64,000 nt of DNA from UBA8337 sp963932545. GTDB lineage: Bacteria; Pseudomonadota; Alphaproteobacteria; RS24. Under the pieces are notes generated by a model. That model saw only the letters and a program-made list of their open reading frames with translations, ran no database searches and had not been told where the DNA came from. The stretch lies in the NCBI GenBank assembly GCA_963932545.1, contig CAWVRH010000006.1:1-64000 (forward strand), read 5' to 3'. Within the stretch, counting starts at the first letter, position 1, and each line of letters starts with the position of its first letter. The position numbers and the translations under genes are program-made. Positions 44,121 to 53,445 of the stretch are shown one piece after another.

Positions 44121-47100
44121 CTATTCGCCAGCTTGAGGCAACTCGTCTGGCTTGGCGCGCCACCGCGCTGTCGCCGCCCGGAAGTCTTCCTGCATACCCA
44201 AAACACTCGGCACAAGAAACAGCACGATAAGCGACGCAAACGCCAAGCCCCAAGCAATGGTAATCACCATCGGCAATAAGAATTGCGCCTGCACACTGGT
44301 CTCAAACAATAGCGGAGCCAGTCCCAGAACAGTGGTCAGGGAGGTTAGGGTAACCGCACGGAAGCGATCGCAAATACCATTGATGACGGCCTCGCGAAGC
44401 TCTTCCCCTGCGTCACGGCGTTCCTCAATACGGCTGATGAGAATGATCGAGTTATTGACCAAAATTCCCGATAGGCCCAAAAGCCCTACCATGCTTAAAA
44501 AAGTTAAATCGAAACCCTGCACATAATGGCCAAGCACCATGCCAACCAAGCCAAAGGGGATGACGGTCATAATGATAATAGGGCGCGAATAGCTGGCAAA
44601 GACAAAGGCCAAGACGACATAAATCATCGATAAGCCAATCAGCGCTCCGGCGCGTAAAGAGCCCAAAGTTTCGGATTGCTCTTCACTGCGCCCGCCAAAA
44701 CTAAACTCAATATTATATTTTGAAGCGATGCGCGGTAGGGCATTTTCCGCCATATCTTGCAGCACATCATTCGGGTTGCCCGCGCTATCGGCGTAATCGG
44801 CCACCACTTTTACGCTCACCTTGCCATCGGTGCGCCGGATAGAAGCAAAGCCAGGTTTCTCCACAATATCCACCACTGCATCGAGCGGGATATAGCGCAC
44901 AGGGTTTGTGCCCGGCACGGGCAAATCAATATCGCCAAGCTGTTTGGGGCTTGTGCCATCTCGGGGTTGAAGCACACGAATGGTGACTTCTTCATCGCCG
45001 CGCGCAAACCGTTTGGCGATAACCCCTTGCAAGGTGCTGCGGGTTAACGTGCCCACAAGCTGATTGGTAAAGCCCAGCGCTTGGCCACGCGCATTCACCT
45101 CTAATAACAATTCTTGCTTGTTATAAAATAAGTCATCGCGCGCTCGGCTGATGCCCGCATATTGCTCTAGCTCTTGGCGCACTTCCATGGCCGCCAGTTT
45201 CAAAGTATCGGGATCGCTATTTTGCAATCGAATATCAATGTCTCGCCCGGGCGGGCCGCCACGGCGTTCGCGCACGAAGACGTAGCGCAAGCCGGCCATA
45301 TCGGGGATGCGCTTTTCCCATTCTCTAACAATATCTCGGGTGCGCACATCGCGTTCTTCGCTGGCGGTTAGCTCGGCATAGACGAGCGCGCGTTCATCGC
45401 CAAAGGCTGTGCGGGTGCGCCCGATTTGGGTAAACACCACGCTGATGAGATTTTCGTCCCCGGGTTCCATAAGCGCTTGTTCGGCTTCATAAAGCGCTTG
45501 CTCAATGCGCCGCGTGCCCGCTTCGGTGGCAGCACGTTTGGTGCCGGGTTGAAAGAACACATAGGCGTTAACCACTTCGCCTTCTGGCGAGGGAAAGAAG
45601 CGAAACGGTACGCGCCCGCCCGCCAAAAGCCCGATACAAATAATCAAGACAGTCAGCCCAACGGAGGCCGTGGTATAGCGACGGTCATAGGCGGCGGCCA
45701 CAAAACGGCGGAACCGACCATCGCGGAAATTATTAAAACCATCTAAAAACCGTTTGCGCAATCCGCGAGGCGGGCGCGGCGGTTTAACCAGCGCGTGGCT
45801 CAAATGCCCCGGCAGAACAAGGAAACATTCCACCAAAGAGGCAATCAACACGCTTAAGACCACCAAAGGAATGGCGCGCACAAATTGGCCCAACACGCCC
45901 TCAATCAGCAGCACCGGAATAAAGGCAGCCAGCGTGGTTAAGGCAGCCGCGGTAATCGGCAAGGCCATGCGAATGGCACCGCCTTCCGCAGCTTCTTGGG
46001 CGCTCGCCCCTTGTTCGATTAGCGTCGAAGAATGCTCGCCGACCACAATCGCATCATCGACAATAATGCCAATGGTCATAATCAGCGCAAACAAAGACAA
46101 CATATTGATGGTCATATCGAGATAGAACATCACGCCAAATGTGGCCATCAGCGAGGCCGGAATACCAGCCGCAACCCAAAAGGCAATGCGGCCATTCAGG
46201 AATAAAAACAAAATGCACAAAACCAAGGCCATGCCGGTCACGCCATTGAACAGCAACACATTAATGCGCTGAGTAATTTTATCGGCGCTCACGTCAAAAA
46301 CTTTAACCTCCAAAGTCGGCGGCAAGGTGCTCTCAACTTCGGCAATATAGTCACGCACGATTTTGGTCATTTTCAGGGCATCGGCATTTTTACTGCGCTG
46401 GACGGTCAGGCGAATAGCACGGTTTTTTCCCGACCAACCTTCGGCACCATCGGCATCAAATGTGTCGGTGACGCGGGCCACATCTTGGACTTTAACTTGG
46501 CCCCCGTCGGGGGTGCTTCGCACGGCAATATTGCCCACGTCCTCAGCGCTTAACGCCAAACCCACAGCGCGCACTTGGCGTTCTACATCGCCACGCAACA
46601 CACCGCCCGGCACATCCAAGGATGAGTTGGCAACCCGAGAGCCAATGTCAGACGGGGTTAAATCATAGCGTCGCAATTGCGCGCCTCTGGCTTCCACCCA
46701 AATTTCTTCCGCGCGATAGCCTTCGAGGGTAATTTTATCGATGCCTTTATCCAGCAAGCCATCGCGTAATTGTTTGGCGTAGGCACGAAGCGCGCGCTCC
46801 TCAAACGGCCCCGTAACCAGCACCGAGACCACCGCCTCAAAAAATGTCTCTTGCGAAATCTGTGGTTTTTCAGAATCTTTTGGCAAAGTGACAATCGCGT
46901 TTACCGCCGCTTCTACTTCCCCGACCGCGCGCTGGATATCCGTATCGGGCTTAAACTCGATGGACATGACGGCGACACTTTGGCGAGATTGTGCCGAAAA
47001 TTCTTTTACCCCGTCGATAAACCGCACTTCGGGTTGAATGGTCGCGACAATATTTTTATCAATATCTTGCGCCGAAGCTCCCGGCCACGGCACGGTGATA

Positions 47101-47243
47101 GTGACGGTCTTGATTTCAGTGGTCGGGAAAAACTGCACGTTAAGATTACTCAGGCCAAAAAAGCCCAGCATAATCATCGCAAAAAACAAAAGATTCGCCG
47201 CATTGCGATGGCGCGAGAATAGCTCAATGGCGGGGCGCAACAT
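44121..47243 (-). CDS. RND efflux permease
   Basis: A 1040-residue inner-membrane pump of the RND family, with twelve helices and two large periplasmic loops. The proton-relay aspartates are in TM4 (GIIVDDAIVVGEH, near residue 410) and GLSGILVNNSIILI marks TM10. The N-terminus SRHRNAANLLFFAMI is typical of the heterogenous drug/unknown-substrate branch. It is coupled by a one-base TAATG overlap to its adaptor. No outer-membrane TolC or regulator gene is adjacent. It converges on trkH, four bases apart. Confidence 0.93.
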   Translation of the reverse strand: MLRPAIELFSRHRNAANLLFFAMIMLGFFGLSNLNVQFFPTTEIKTVTITVPWPGASAQDIDKNIVATIQPEVRFIDGVKEFSAQSRQSVAVMSIEFKPDTDIQRAVGEVEAAVNAIVTLPKDSEKPQISQETFFEAVVSVLVTGPFEERALRAYAKQLRDGLLDKGIDKITLEGYRAEEIWVEARGAQLRRYDLTPSDIGSRVANSSLDVPGGVLRGDVERQVRAVGLALSAEDVGNIAVRSTPDGGQVKVQDVARVTDTFDADGAEGWSGKNRAIRLTVQRSKNADALKMTKIVRDYIAEVESTLPPTLEVKVFDVSADKITQRINVLLFNGVTGMALVLCILFLFLNGRIAFWVAAGIPASLMATFGVMFYLDMTINMLSLFALIMTIGIIVDDAIVVGEHSSTLIEQGASAQEAAEGGAIRMALPITAAALTTLAAFIPVLLIEGVLGQFVRAIPLVVLSVLIASLVECFLVLPGHLSHALVKPPRPPRGLRKRFLDGFNNFRDGRFRRFVAAAYDRRYTTASVGLTVLIICIGLLAGGRVPFRFFPSPEGEVVNAYVFFQPGTKRAATEAGTRRIEQALYEAEQALMEPGDENLISVVFTQIGRTRTAFGDERALVYAELTASEERDVRTRDIVREWEKRIPDMAGLRYVFVRERRGGPPGRDIDIRLQNSDPDTLKLAAMEVRQELEQYAGISRARDDLFYNKQELLLEVNARGQALGFTNQLVGTLTRSTLQGVIAKRFARGDEEVTIRVLQPRDGTSPKQLGDIDLPVPGTNPVRYIPLDAVVDIVEKPGFASIRRTDGKVSVKVVADYADSAGNPNDVLQDMAENALPRIASKYNIEFSFGGRSEEQSETLGSLRAGALIGLSMIYVVLAFVFASYSRPIIIMTVIPFGLVGMVLGHYVQGFDLTFLSMVGLLGLSGILVNNSIILISRIEERRDAGEELREAVINGICDRFRAVTLTSLTTVLGLAPLLFETSVQAQFLLPMVITIAWGLAFASLIVLFLVPSVLGMQEDFRAATARWRAKPDELPQAGE

Positions 47244-48448
47244 TAGCCTTGCTCCAGCACGTTAACCGCCACGCCCGGCGCGGCTTCATTAAAGCGGGTC
47301 AGCAAAATTTCGTCGCCTGGCACCAAGCCCTCGCGCACCAAAACACGGGCGCCATCATCGATGAAATGGGTCAGTTGATGCGCCACCAAACGGCCATCCT
47401 TGACCAGATAAATTTGGTTGTTGTCATAAATAGCATCTTTGGGTATCGCCATAACATCGGGCACAGGCTGAGCCACCAGATCTACTGTCACAAAGGCGCC
47501 ACCGCGCAAAATGGTGGAGGTTTTGCCCCGAACGCCAGCATAAACCTCGACGCCTCGGGTCGATTGAGAGATTTGCGCGCCGACGCGTTCAATCTCTGCC
47601 TTTAGGGTAATCTGTTCAGCCCCTACATCCCAGACCACATCGATGGAGCGGCCGATGACTGAGCTATTGCGCAGTAAAAAGCGGCCATACTCATCGTCGG
47701 TCATGGTGAAGACAACTTCGAAATTATCCGCATCATGCAGCGTGCCAATAGGGTCATTCGGGTTTAGCACACGGCCTTGGCGGGCGGTCACATTGCTAAT
47801 ATGACCGTCAAAGGGGGCAATCACCTCGGTGTTTTTTAGGTCGCGCGCCGCACGTTGCACCTGCACCGCCAAACGCTCGACGACCGATTGCTGCTGGTCT
47901 CGGCGCGATTTTTGAATGATGTGCTCCGTGCGTCGATCCTCTAAGGTTTTTTTCGATACGGTGCCTTTGGTAGCCAGTTTTTTGGCGCGTTGATACTCTT
48001 GGTAGGCCAAACCAACCGAAGCTTTGCGCTCCGCCAATAGGGCTTTGGCCCCTTTTAATTGCGCATCGGCCTCTGCCAAACGAGTTTCATAGTTGAACGG
48101 GTCTATGCGCAACAGCCAATCGCCTTTTGAAACGCGGGCGCCATCTTGAAAGTTTTCGCCCGTGGCAACCACTTCGCCGGATACCATAGAGCGCAGATTA
48201 ACTTGTTTTTTCGCCCGCAATTCACCAAAGGCGGTAATGCGAGGCTCGACCATCGTGTAAGCCACTTGCCGAGCGGTGACCGACCAGACGACTTCTCTGC
48301 TTTCTACCGGTTTGGTTTCTGGCTTGCTGGAAACCAACAGAGAAAAGCCAAAGAAACCCATGGCTAAAACTAAGAGCGGTATCGGCAAAGGCAATTTGCG
48401 TTTGCGGCCTGGCGCCGAGGGGCGCGTCGATTTAGCGAATAAACTCAT
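47243..48448 (-). CDS. RND efflux periplasmic adaptor subunit
   Basis: A 401-residue membrane-fusion protein. A single N-terminal helix at residues 21-40 anchors it; a barrel-lipoyl-hairpin plan follows: AFGELRAKKQVNLRSMVSGEV (lipoyl half, split here), a coiled-coil hairpin at about residues 120-200, and IAPFDGHISNVTARQGRVL as second lipoyl half. It connects the permease encoded next to an outer-membrane channel. The start follows GGGTAGATATA. Confidence 0.92.
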   Translation of the reverse strand: MSLFAKSTRPSAPGRKRKLPLPIPLLVLAMGFFGFSLLVSSKPETKPVESREVVWSVTARQVAYTMVEPRITAFGELRAKKQVNLRSMVSGEVVATGENFQDGARVSKGDWLLRIDPFNYETRLAEADAQLKGAKALLAERKASVGLAYQEYQRAKKLATKGTVSKKTLEDRRTEHIIQKSRRDQQQSVVERLAVQVQRAARDLKNTEVIAPFDGHISNVTARQGRVLNPNDPIGTLHDADNFEVVFTMTDDEYGRFLLRNSSVIGRSIDVVWDVGAEQITLKAEIERVGAQISQSTRGVEVYAGVRGKTSTILRGGAFVTVDLVAQPVPDVMAIPKDAIYDNNQIYLVKDGRLVAHQLTHFIDDGARVLVREGLVPGDEILLTRFNEAAPGVAVNVLEQG

Positions 48449-48516
48449 TATATCTACCCAGTCAGTTCTTCTCTATTTATATAACGCGCAAAGCTGGCTT
48501 AACCAGTCACCCAGCG

Positions 48517-49476
48517 CTAATCTTGCGAGGCCGCGACAAACGCCTCTTGCGGGCTGAAGACATATTGCTCATTACAAAAATCACAATTTATCTCGATGGT
48601 CTCTTGCGATTGCATTTCACCTTGGTCTGTGTCTGGCAGACCCTGCAACATGTTTTGCACACGCTCGCGCGAACACGGACAGGAAAACCGCAAAGGTCGT
48701 GTGTCAAAAACCCGAACCCCTTCTTCGTGGAACAGTCGAAACGCCAAAGTTTGCGGATCAATTTCGCCGTCCAGCAATTCTCTGTCTTGGGTGGTTTGCA
48801 ACAAAATCTTCAGCCGGTTCCATTCCTCGTCGACATAATCCGGGTCACCTTCGGGCGGCAAATCGATGCCACCCGTCGCCGCCGTTTGCTGCACCACAAT
48901 GCCGCCTGCGCGCCATTCTACTTTGCCACCCGCCAATAACAAAGGCGCCGCGGCTAGTTTCAAAGTGGTGGCAATTTGCTCAGAGCGCTGAAAATACTCT
49001 AACGCTGCCTCGGCCAAAGTCTCGCCTTCTAGCGGCACAATGCCTTGATAGCGCTCCATATCCGCGCCTTGGTCGACGGTGAAAGCCATGCGGCCCCCAT
49101 CGCCAAACAGGCCAATGGGCGAGGTTTCGTCTTTTAAGGCTTGGTGAACCGCATCTTCGTCGAATTGGGCAAAGCCGCGCATCTCACCGACGCCATCGCC
49201 ATCGGGCGCATAATCTACCATCAAGGTTGAGACGGCGCCCTTGCCGTGCAATTGCAAAATAAAGCGCCCATCAAATTTCAACATAGTGCCCAACATAGAC
49301 ACCAGCACCAGCGCTTCACCGAGCAGCCGATTGACCGCCTCTGGGTAGTCGTGGCGGCTGATGACTTGGGTCGCCAAATCGTTTAATTGGACGACACGGC
49401 CATTAATATTATGCCCATCGAGGCGAAATGGCAGCACATGATCGACGATGTCCGAATGGGTCGGGAGCTCACTCAT
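48517..49476 (-). CDS. hslO: Hsp33 redox-regulated chaperone
   Basis: A 319-residue chaperone activated by oxidation. The zinc-binding redox switch is complete: Cys266 and Cys268 in SCPCSRERV and Cys298 and Cys301 in CDFCNEQYVF. Under reducing conditions these bind zinc; on oxidation they form disulfides and expose the holdase surface. Its start overlaps the end of argF by eight bases. argD-argF-hslO is a conserved alphaproteobacterial operon. Confidence 0.96.
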   Translation of the reverse strand: MSELPTHSDIVDHVLPFRLDGHNINGRVVQLNDLATQVISRHDYPEAVNRLLGEALVLVSMLGTMLKFDGRFILQLHGKGAVSTLMVDYAPDGDGVGEMRGFAQFDEDAVHQALKDETSPIGLFGDGGRMAFTVDQGADMERYQGIVPLEGETLAEAALEYFQRSEQIATTLKLAAAPLLLAGGKVEWRAGGIVVQQTAATGGIDLPPEGDPDYVDEEWNRLKILLQTTQDRELLDGEIDPQTLAFRLFHEEGVRVFDTRPLRFSCPCSRERVQNMLQGLPDTDQGEMQSQETIEINCDFCNEQYVFSPQEAFVAASQD

Positions 49477-50401
49477 TTAGGTTTCCCATGCAATACAATA
49501 AGACAGCTTTTTGGGCGTGAGCACGGTTTTCCGCTTCCTCAAACACCACAGAACGCGGGCCATCCATCACCTCGGCCGTGACTTCGCTATCGCGATAGGC
49601 GGGTAGGCAGTGCATGAAAATCGGATCGTCGCCCCTATCCATCAGGGTTTGCGTTACCTGATACGGAGCAAAGGAAGCGGCGCGTTTTTCCGCTGTTGCC
49701 GGATCATCGCTCATCGACACCCAGCAATCGGTAATCAGCGCGCTGGCACCTTTGGCGGCTTCTTCGGCCGTGTCGCAAAGCGTGATTTTAGCCCCCTTGG
49801 CGCGTGCCGCCTCTATCTCGGCTTGTGGCACGGCAAACTTATCCGGCACGGCCAAAGCCAATTCGAAATCGACCAAAGCCGCCGCATGCACAAAAGACAC
49901 GGCGACATTATTGCCATCGCCAAGCCAAGCCAAACGCTGGCCGTTTAAGCGGCCTTTGTGTTCTTCAAACGTCATTAAATCAGCCACGATTTGGCACGGA
50001 TGGCTATGCGCGGTCAGGCCATTGATAACCGGAATTTGCGCATGCGCCGCCAATTCGGTGAGCGTTTCATGGGGGCCTGTGCGCAACATCGCAACATCGG
50101 CAAAGCGCGAGATGACTTGCGCGGTATCGGAAATACTTTCGCCGCGCCCCAATTGCATGTCCGACTGATTGAGCACCATCGTTTGGCCGCCAAGCTGGCG
50201 CATACCCAAATCAAAAGACAGACGCGTGCGCGTCGAAGGCTTTTCAAATATCATCCCCAACACATGACCCGCCAAAGGCGCATCGGCATCGACTGCCCCC
50301 TTGGGAAGCCCTGCACGCGCGGCTTTGCGCGCTGCGCCAGCGTCCAACATTTGGCGCAAAGCGTCGCCCTTTAAATCAGCTAGATCTAGAAAATGGCTCA
50401 T
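49469..50401 (-). CDS. argF: Ornithine carbamoyltransferase
   Basis: A 310-residue enzyme making citrulline from ornithine and carbamoyl phosphate. The carbamoyl-phosphate motif is KPSTRTRLSFD near residue 54, and the ornithine-side motif is HCLPAYRDSEV near residue 270. The start follows AAGGGGA and overlaps the argD stop by four bases (ATGA). Together with argD it belongs to arginine synthesis. Confidence 0.97.
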   Translation of the reverse strand: MSHFLDLADLKGDALRQMLDAGAARKAARAGLPKGAVDADAPLAGHVLGMIFEKPSTRTRLSFDLGMRQLGGQTMVLNQSDMQLGRGESISDTAQVISRFADVAMLRTGPHETLTELAAHAQIPVINGLTAHSHPCQIVADLMTFEEHKGRLNGQRLAWLGDGNNVAVSFVHAAALVDFELALAVPDKFAVPQAEIEAARAKGAKITLCDTAEEAAKGASALITDCWVSMSDDPATAEKRAASFAPYQVTQTLMDRGDDPIFMHCLPAYRDSEVTAEVMDGPRSVVFEEAENRAHAQKAVLLYCMGNLNE

Positions 50402-51612
50402 GACAAATCCCCTTGGTGGGTTTTCCGTAAAACTTCACAAGCGGTTTCAATGACCGCTATAGCTGTGTCCATATCGGTCTTTTCGACGTTCAACGGCGGC
50501 AGCAGACGCAAGGTATTTTCGCCCGCCCCAACGCTAAGCAACTTGACCTCGCGCAGAGCCGTTACAATTTCCATATTTGGCACAACACATTCCAAACCCA
50601 CCATCAGGCCAGAGCCCCGCAGGCCAGAAAAAATATCGCTGTTCTCATCCACAATGCGAGCCAAGTGCTGGCGCAGATAAATCGCCATATCTTGCACATG
50701 CTCGAGAAAACCATCTTCCAAAACCGTCTCTAGAACGGCGCTGCCCACGCTACAGGCCAGCGGATTGCCGCCAAAAGTAGAGCCATGCGTGCCAGGTTGC
50801 ATCACCGAGCCAACCTCGCGCGTGGTCAATACCGCACCAAGGGGAAAGCCACCGCCAATGCCCTTGGCTATCGCCATGATGTCGGGCGTAATCTCGGCCC
50901 ATTCATGGGCAAATAATTTTCCGGTACGGCCAATGCCGCATTGCACTTCGTCGAACCCCAACAGGATATCGTGCTTGTCGCAAAGGGCGCGAAGGGCGCG
51001 CAAGAAATCGGTGCCGACATCGCGCACGCCGCCTTCGCCCTGCACGGGCTCAATTAAAATACCCGCCGTCGTGTCATCAATCAGCGCTTCCAGCACCTCG
51101 ATATCAAAACTTGGGCATTGCACAAAACCAGTTGGCGCAGGACCAAAGCCCTCGAGATAGGCTTCATTTCCGGCCGCTGCCAAAGCTGCCAATGTGCGGC
51201 CATGAAAAGCGCCCGCGAAACTAATCAGCGTTACTTTTTCGCGGTGGCCATTGGCCGCATGATATTTCCGCATGGTCTTAATCATGCCTTCCGCGGCTTC
51301 GGCGCCCGAATTATTAAAAAACACCAGCTCGCCAAAGCTGTGCTCGCAAAGCGTATCGGCCAAGGCTTCTTGCTCAGGAATTTCATATAAATTGGAGACA
51401 TGCCAAAGCTTTTGCGCTTGTTCGGTAATCGCACGGACAAGCTTTGGATGACTATGCCCCAAGGTATTCACCGCCACGCCCGAACCAAAATCGAGATATT
51501 TCTCGCCATCGGTCGTCGTTAGCCAAGCGCCATCGCCGGAGGCAAAGCGCAGGCTTGCCCGATTATAGCTCGGCATAATATGGCTCGTTAGAGGACTATC
51601 TGGCCCGCTCAT
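50398..51612 (-). CDS. argD: Acetylornithine aminotransferase
   Basis: A 404-residue PLP aminotransferase converting N-acetylglutamate semialdehyde to N-acetylornithine; it may also act on succinyldiaminopimelate. The PLP lysine is in MAIAKGIGGGFPLGA; FFNNSGAEAAEGMIK and FDEVQCGIGRTGKLFA are family motifs, and the substrate-specific STFGGNPLA is present. The start follows CAGGAG. It heads the argD-argF-hslO operon. Confidence 0.96.
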   Translation of the reverse strand: MSGPDSPLTSHIMPSYNRASLRFASGDGAWLTTTDGEKYLDFGSGVAVNTLGHSHPKLVRAITEQAQKLWHVSNLYEIPEQEALADTLCEHSFGELVFFNNSGAEAAEGMIKTMRKYHAANGHREKVTLISFAGAFHGRTLAALAAAGNEAYLEGFGPAPTGFVQCPSFDIEVLEALIDDTTAGILIEPVQGEGGVRDVGTDFLRALRALCDKHDILLGFDEVQCGIGRTGKLFAHEWAEITPDIMAIAKGIGGGFPLGAVLTTREVGSVMQPGTHGSTFGGNPLACSVGSAVLETVLEDGFLEHVQDMAIYLRQHLARIVDENSDIFSGLRGSGLMVGLECVVPNMEIVTALREVKLLSVGAGENTLRLLPPLNVEKTDMDTAIAVIETACEVLRKTHQGDLS

Positions 51613-51667
51613 GGTTGTCTCCTGAGGTCAGCGGCATCGCCTAGTGACCCATCCAATTAAATACAAA

Positions 51668-51699
51668 AAGCCGCCCTTACATCTCAGCGGAGGCGGCTT
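51668..51699 (-). terminator. Probable terminator between the ABC permease and argD
   Basis: On the minus strand AAGCCGCC and GGCGGCTT pair over a 16-base loop, followed by TTTTTG. It lies about 70 bases after the permease stop and 55 bases before the argD start. The loop is long, so efficiency is uncertain. Confidence 0.65.
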
Positions 51700-51770
51700 G
51701 CTGAGGATGAGTTTTACACCAAAACAGGGATTTGGGGCAAGGCTTGCTTATGGCTTTGCCCTCATTCGAA

Positions 51771-52607
51771 TTAGCTTTTAATTCGCCAGCCTTTGGCCAA
51801 AACATATTGGCAGGCAATCGACGTCAACAGCGTCAGAGCCATCAGCAGGCCGGCACCAAACCAAAGCGAGCCCTCCGCATTGCCGGTCATCGCATAGCGG
51901 AAGCCGTCGATCATATAGAAGAACGGGTTATATTGGGTAATCGCATAGGCGAAATCTGGCAATTGACTGACCGAATAGAACGTGCCCGAAAGAAACGATA
52001 GCGGCGTGATGACAAAATTACTGATGGTTGCCAAATGGTCGAATTTTTCGGCCCAGATGCCACCCAGCAAACCAATTTGCGCCAGTAAGGCCGAAGCGAT
52101 GCCAGCGTAAAACAGAGCCGCAAAAATATTATAAATCGACATATCAATGAATATCGACATGCCGATGAAAGTTCCGCCACCCACAAATATACCGCGCGTG
52201 ATGCCGCCCATCGTAATGCCAATGTTCAGCTCAAGCGGCGATAGCGGGGGCATTAAAAAGTCAACGACATTGCCCTGCACTTTTGCCACCAATAAGGAGG
52301 AAGACGCATTGGCGAAAGCATTTTGCACCACGGCCATCATAATGAGGCCAGGGGCGAGGAAATTAACAAAAGGCACGCCGTTGATGTCGGGGCGCAGTCC
52401 GCCAAGGGCGAGCGAGAAAATCGCTAGAAACAAAAGCGTCGTAATCATTGGCGCCATTAACGTCTGCATCCAGACTTTTAAGAAGCGTTGCACTTCTTTT
52501 CGATACAGCGTCCACAGACCCAAATAGTTGAACCGACCAAAATGGCGAACCCCAAGCTCGGGATAGGCCTTTGAGGGGCTTGACTTAATTTCTGATTTTA
52601 AATTCAT
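51771..52607 (-). CDS. ABC-2 type transporter permease
   Basis: A 278-residue permease with six hydrophobic helices in the ABC-2 pattern; FLAPGLIMMAVVQNAFANASSS (two parts) and PLSFLSGTFYSVSQLP are characteristic. Similar proteins work with an ABC ATPase in export of drugs, polysaccharide or lipid. No ATPase gene is next to it, which is unusual. Neither the ATG at 52607 nor the in-frame ATG at 52634 has a recognisable ribosome site. Its start region lies close to the gcrA control sites, so the two are divergent. Confidence 0.85.
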   Translation of the reverse strand: MNLKSEIKSSPSKAYPELGVRHFGRFNYLGLWTLYRKEVQRFLKVWMQTLMAPMITTLLFLAIFSLALGGLRPDINGVPFVNFLAPGLIMMAVVQNAFANASSSLLVAKVQGNVVDFLMPPLSPLELNIGITMGGITRGIFVGGGTFIGMSIFIDMSIYNIFAALFYAGIASALLAQIGLLGGIWAEKFDHLATISNFVITPLSFLSGTFYSVSQLPDFAYAITQYNPFFYMIDGFRYAMTGNAEGSLWFGAGLLMALTLLTSIACQYVLAKGWRIKS

Positions 52608-52649
52608 GCGGCAGAGGATAGGCAAATTTGGCATTAGTTCAAGTGGATT

Positions 52650-52717
52650 TTAAGGCAGCTTGAATCGCCACCTAAATACAAGATGTTGGCCCATCGTGAT
52701 TCGAATCATGTGGATAA
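52650..52717 (+). promoter_or_regulatory. Composite cell-cycle control region of gcrA (GANTC, DnaA box, CtrA-like site)
   Basis: Three GANTC sites for CcrM methylation lie within 46 bases: 52662-52666, 52698-52702 and 52703-52707. The last two form the perfect palindrome TGATTCGAATCA. Directly next to it, TGTGGATAA (52709-52717) is a perfect DnaA box on the other strand. TTAA-N7-TGAA at 52650-52664 is one base from the CtrA consensus. In Caulobacter, DnaA activates and CtrA represses gcrA, so the sites fit that circuit. Confidence 0.65.
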
Positions 52718-52817
52718 GCGGGAGAATTTAATTCCCGAGACCCCCTAGGTTTAGTAGAAAGGTTCTACTGAGCCACTAGATATATGGGCTTCAAACCGTT
52801 TAACAGGAGAGAAAAAA

Positions 52818-53300
52818 ATGGCCTGGACCGAAGATCGTGTTGAAATGCTTAAACAATTATGGACTGACGGGCTAAGTGCCAGTCAGATTGCTCGTAAAAT
52901 GGGCGGTGTGACCCGCAATGCCGTTATCGGAAAAGTGCATCGCTTGGGGCTTTCGGGCCGCGCGACGCCAGCGCGGGTTTCGACCGCGCGCGTTTCGGCT
53001 GGCTCCACACGGGCGCGACCCTCGACGCCCTCGCTGTCTGGCAACAATCGTTTTCGAAGCAGTGATATGGACGATATTAAAGACCAAGTCATTCCGGAGC
53101 CAATTCTCAGCGCCGAAGAACGGGCCAGCGTTTTGCACCTGACCGAACATACTTGCAAATGGCCTATCGGCGACCCTGGAACAACCGAGTTTCATTTCTG
53201 TGGCGCGCGCTCGAAAAGCGGTAGCCCTTATTGCACCACCCATGCGGTGCAGGCCTATCAGCCGCTGGAACGCCGGCGCAAGCGCAAAGCGGCGATTTAG
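52818..53300 (+). CDS. gcrA: Cell cycle regulator GcrA
   Basis: A 160-residue GcrA. The N-terminal DNA-binding part is MAWTEDRVEMLKQLW...GGVTRNAVIGKVHRLGLSGR; a Ser/Arg/Thr-rich linker follows; and the C-terminal sigma-70-binding part contains HTCKWPIGDP and FHFCGARSKSGSPYCTTH with conserved cysteines. GcrA binds RNA polymerase and activates genes with CcrM-methylated GANTC promoters. A strong AGGAGAG precedes the start. The leader from about 52720 contains a 12-bp hairpin. Confidence 0.96.
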   Translation: MAWTEDRVEMLKQLWTDGLSASQIARKMGGVTRNAVIGKVHRLGLSGRATPARVSTARVSAGSTRARPSTPSLSGNNRFRSSDMDDIKDQVIPEPILSAEERASVLHLTEHTCKWPIGDPGTTEFHFCGARSKSGSPYCTTHAVQAYQPLERRRKRKAAI

Positions 53301-53340
53301 TCGGAGCGCTACATAAAGCGGCGATTTAGTCGAAGCGCTA
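53286..53340 (+). repeat. Direct repeat duplicating the gcrA 3' end
   Basis: A 26-base stretch beginning AAAGCGGCGATTTAGTCG covers the last codons and stop of gcrA (53286-53311). It recurs at 53315-53340 with one mismatch. The period is 29 bases. The second copy lies outside the gene, before the terminator. Confidence 0.92.
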
Positions 53341-53349
53341 AAAAAAGTC

Positions 53350-53383
53350 AGCCCTCGCGAGCTTTTCCTTGCGGGGGCTTTTT
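53350..53383 (+). terminator. Terminator of gcrA
   Basis: AGCCCTCGC and GCGGGGGCT form a 9-bp stem with one T-G pair and a 12-base loop, followed by five T. It lies 49 bases after the gcrA stop. Confidence 0.82.
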
Positions 53384-53445
53384 GCTCTTTTCTTTTTGAG
53401 CTCACTCGGCCAAACTGCCGACACATAAAATATAGAGGAGACGTC

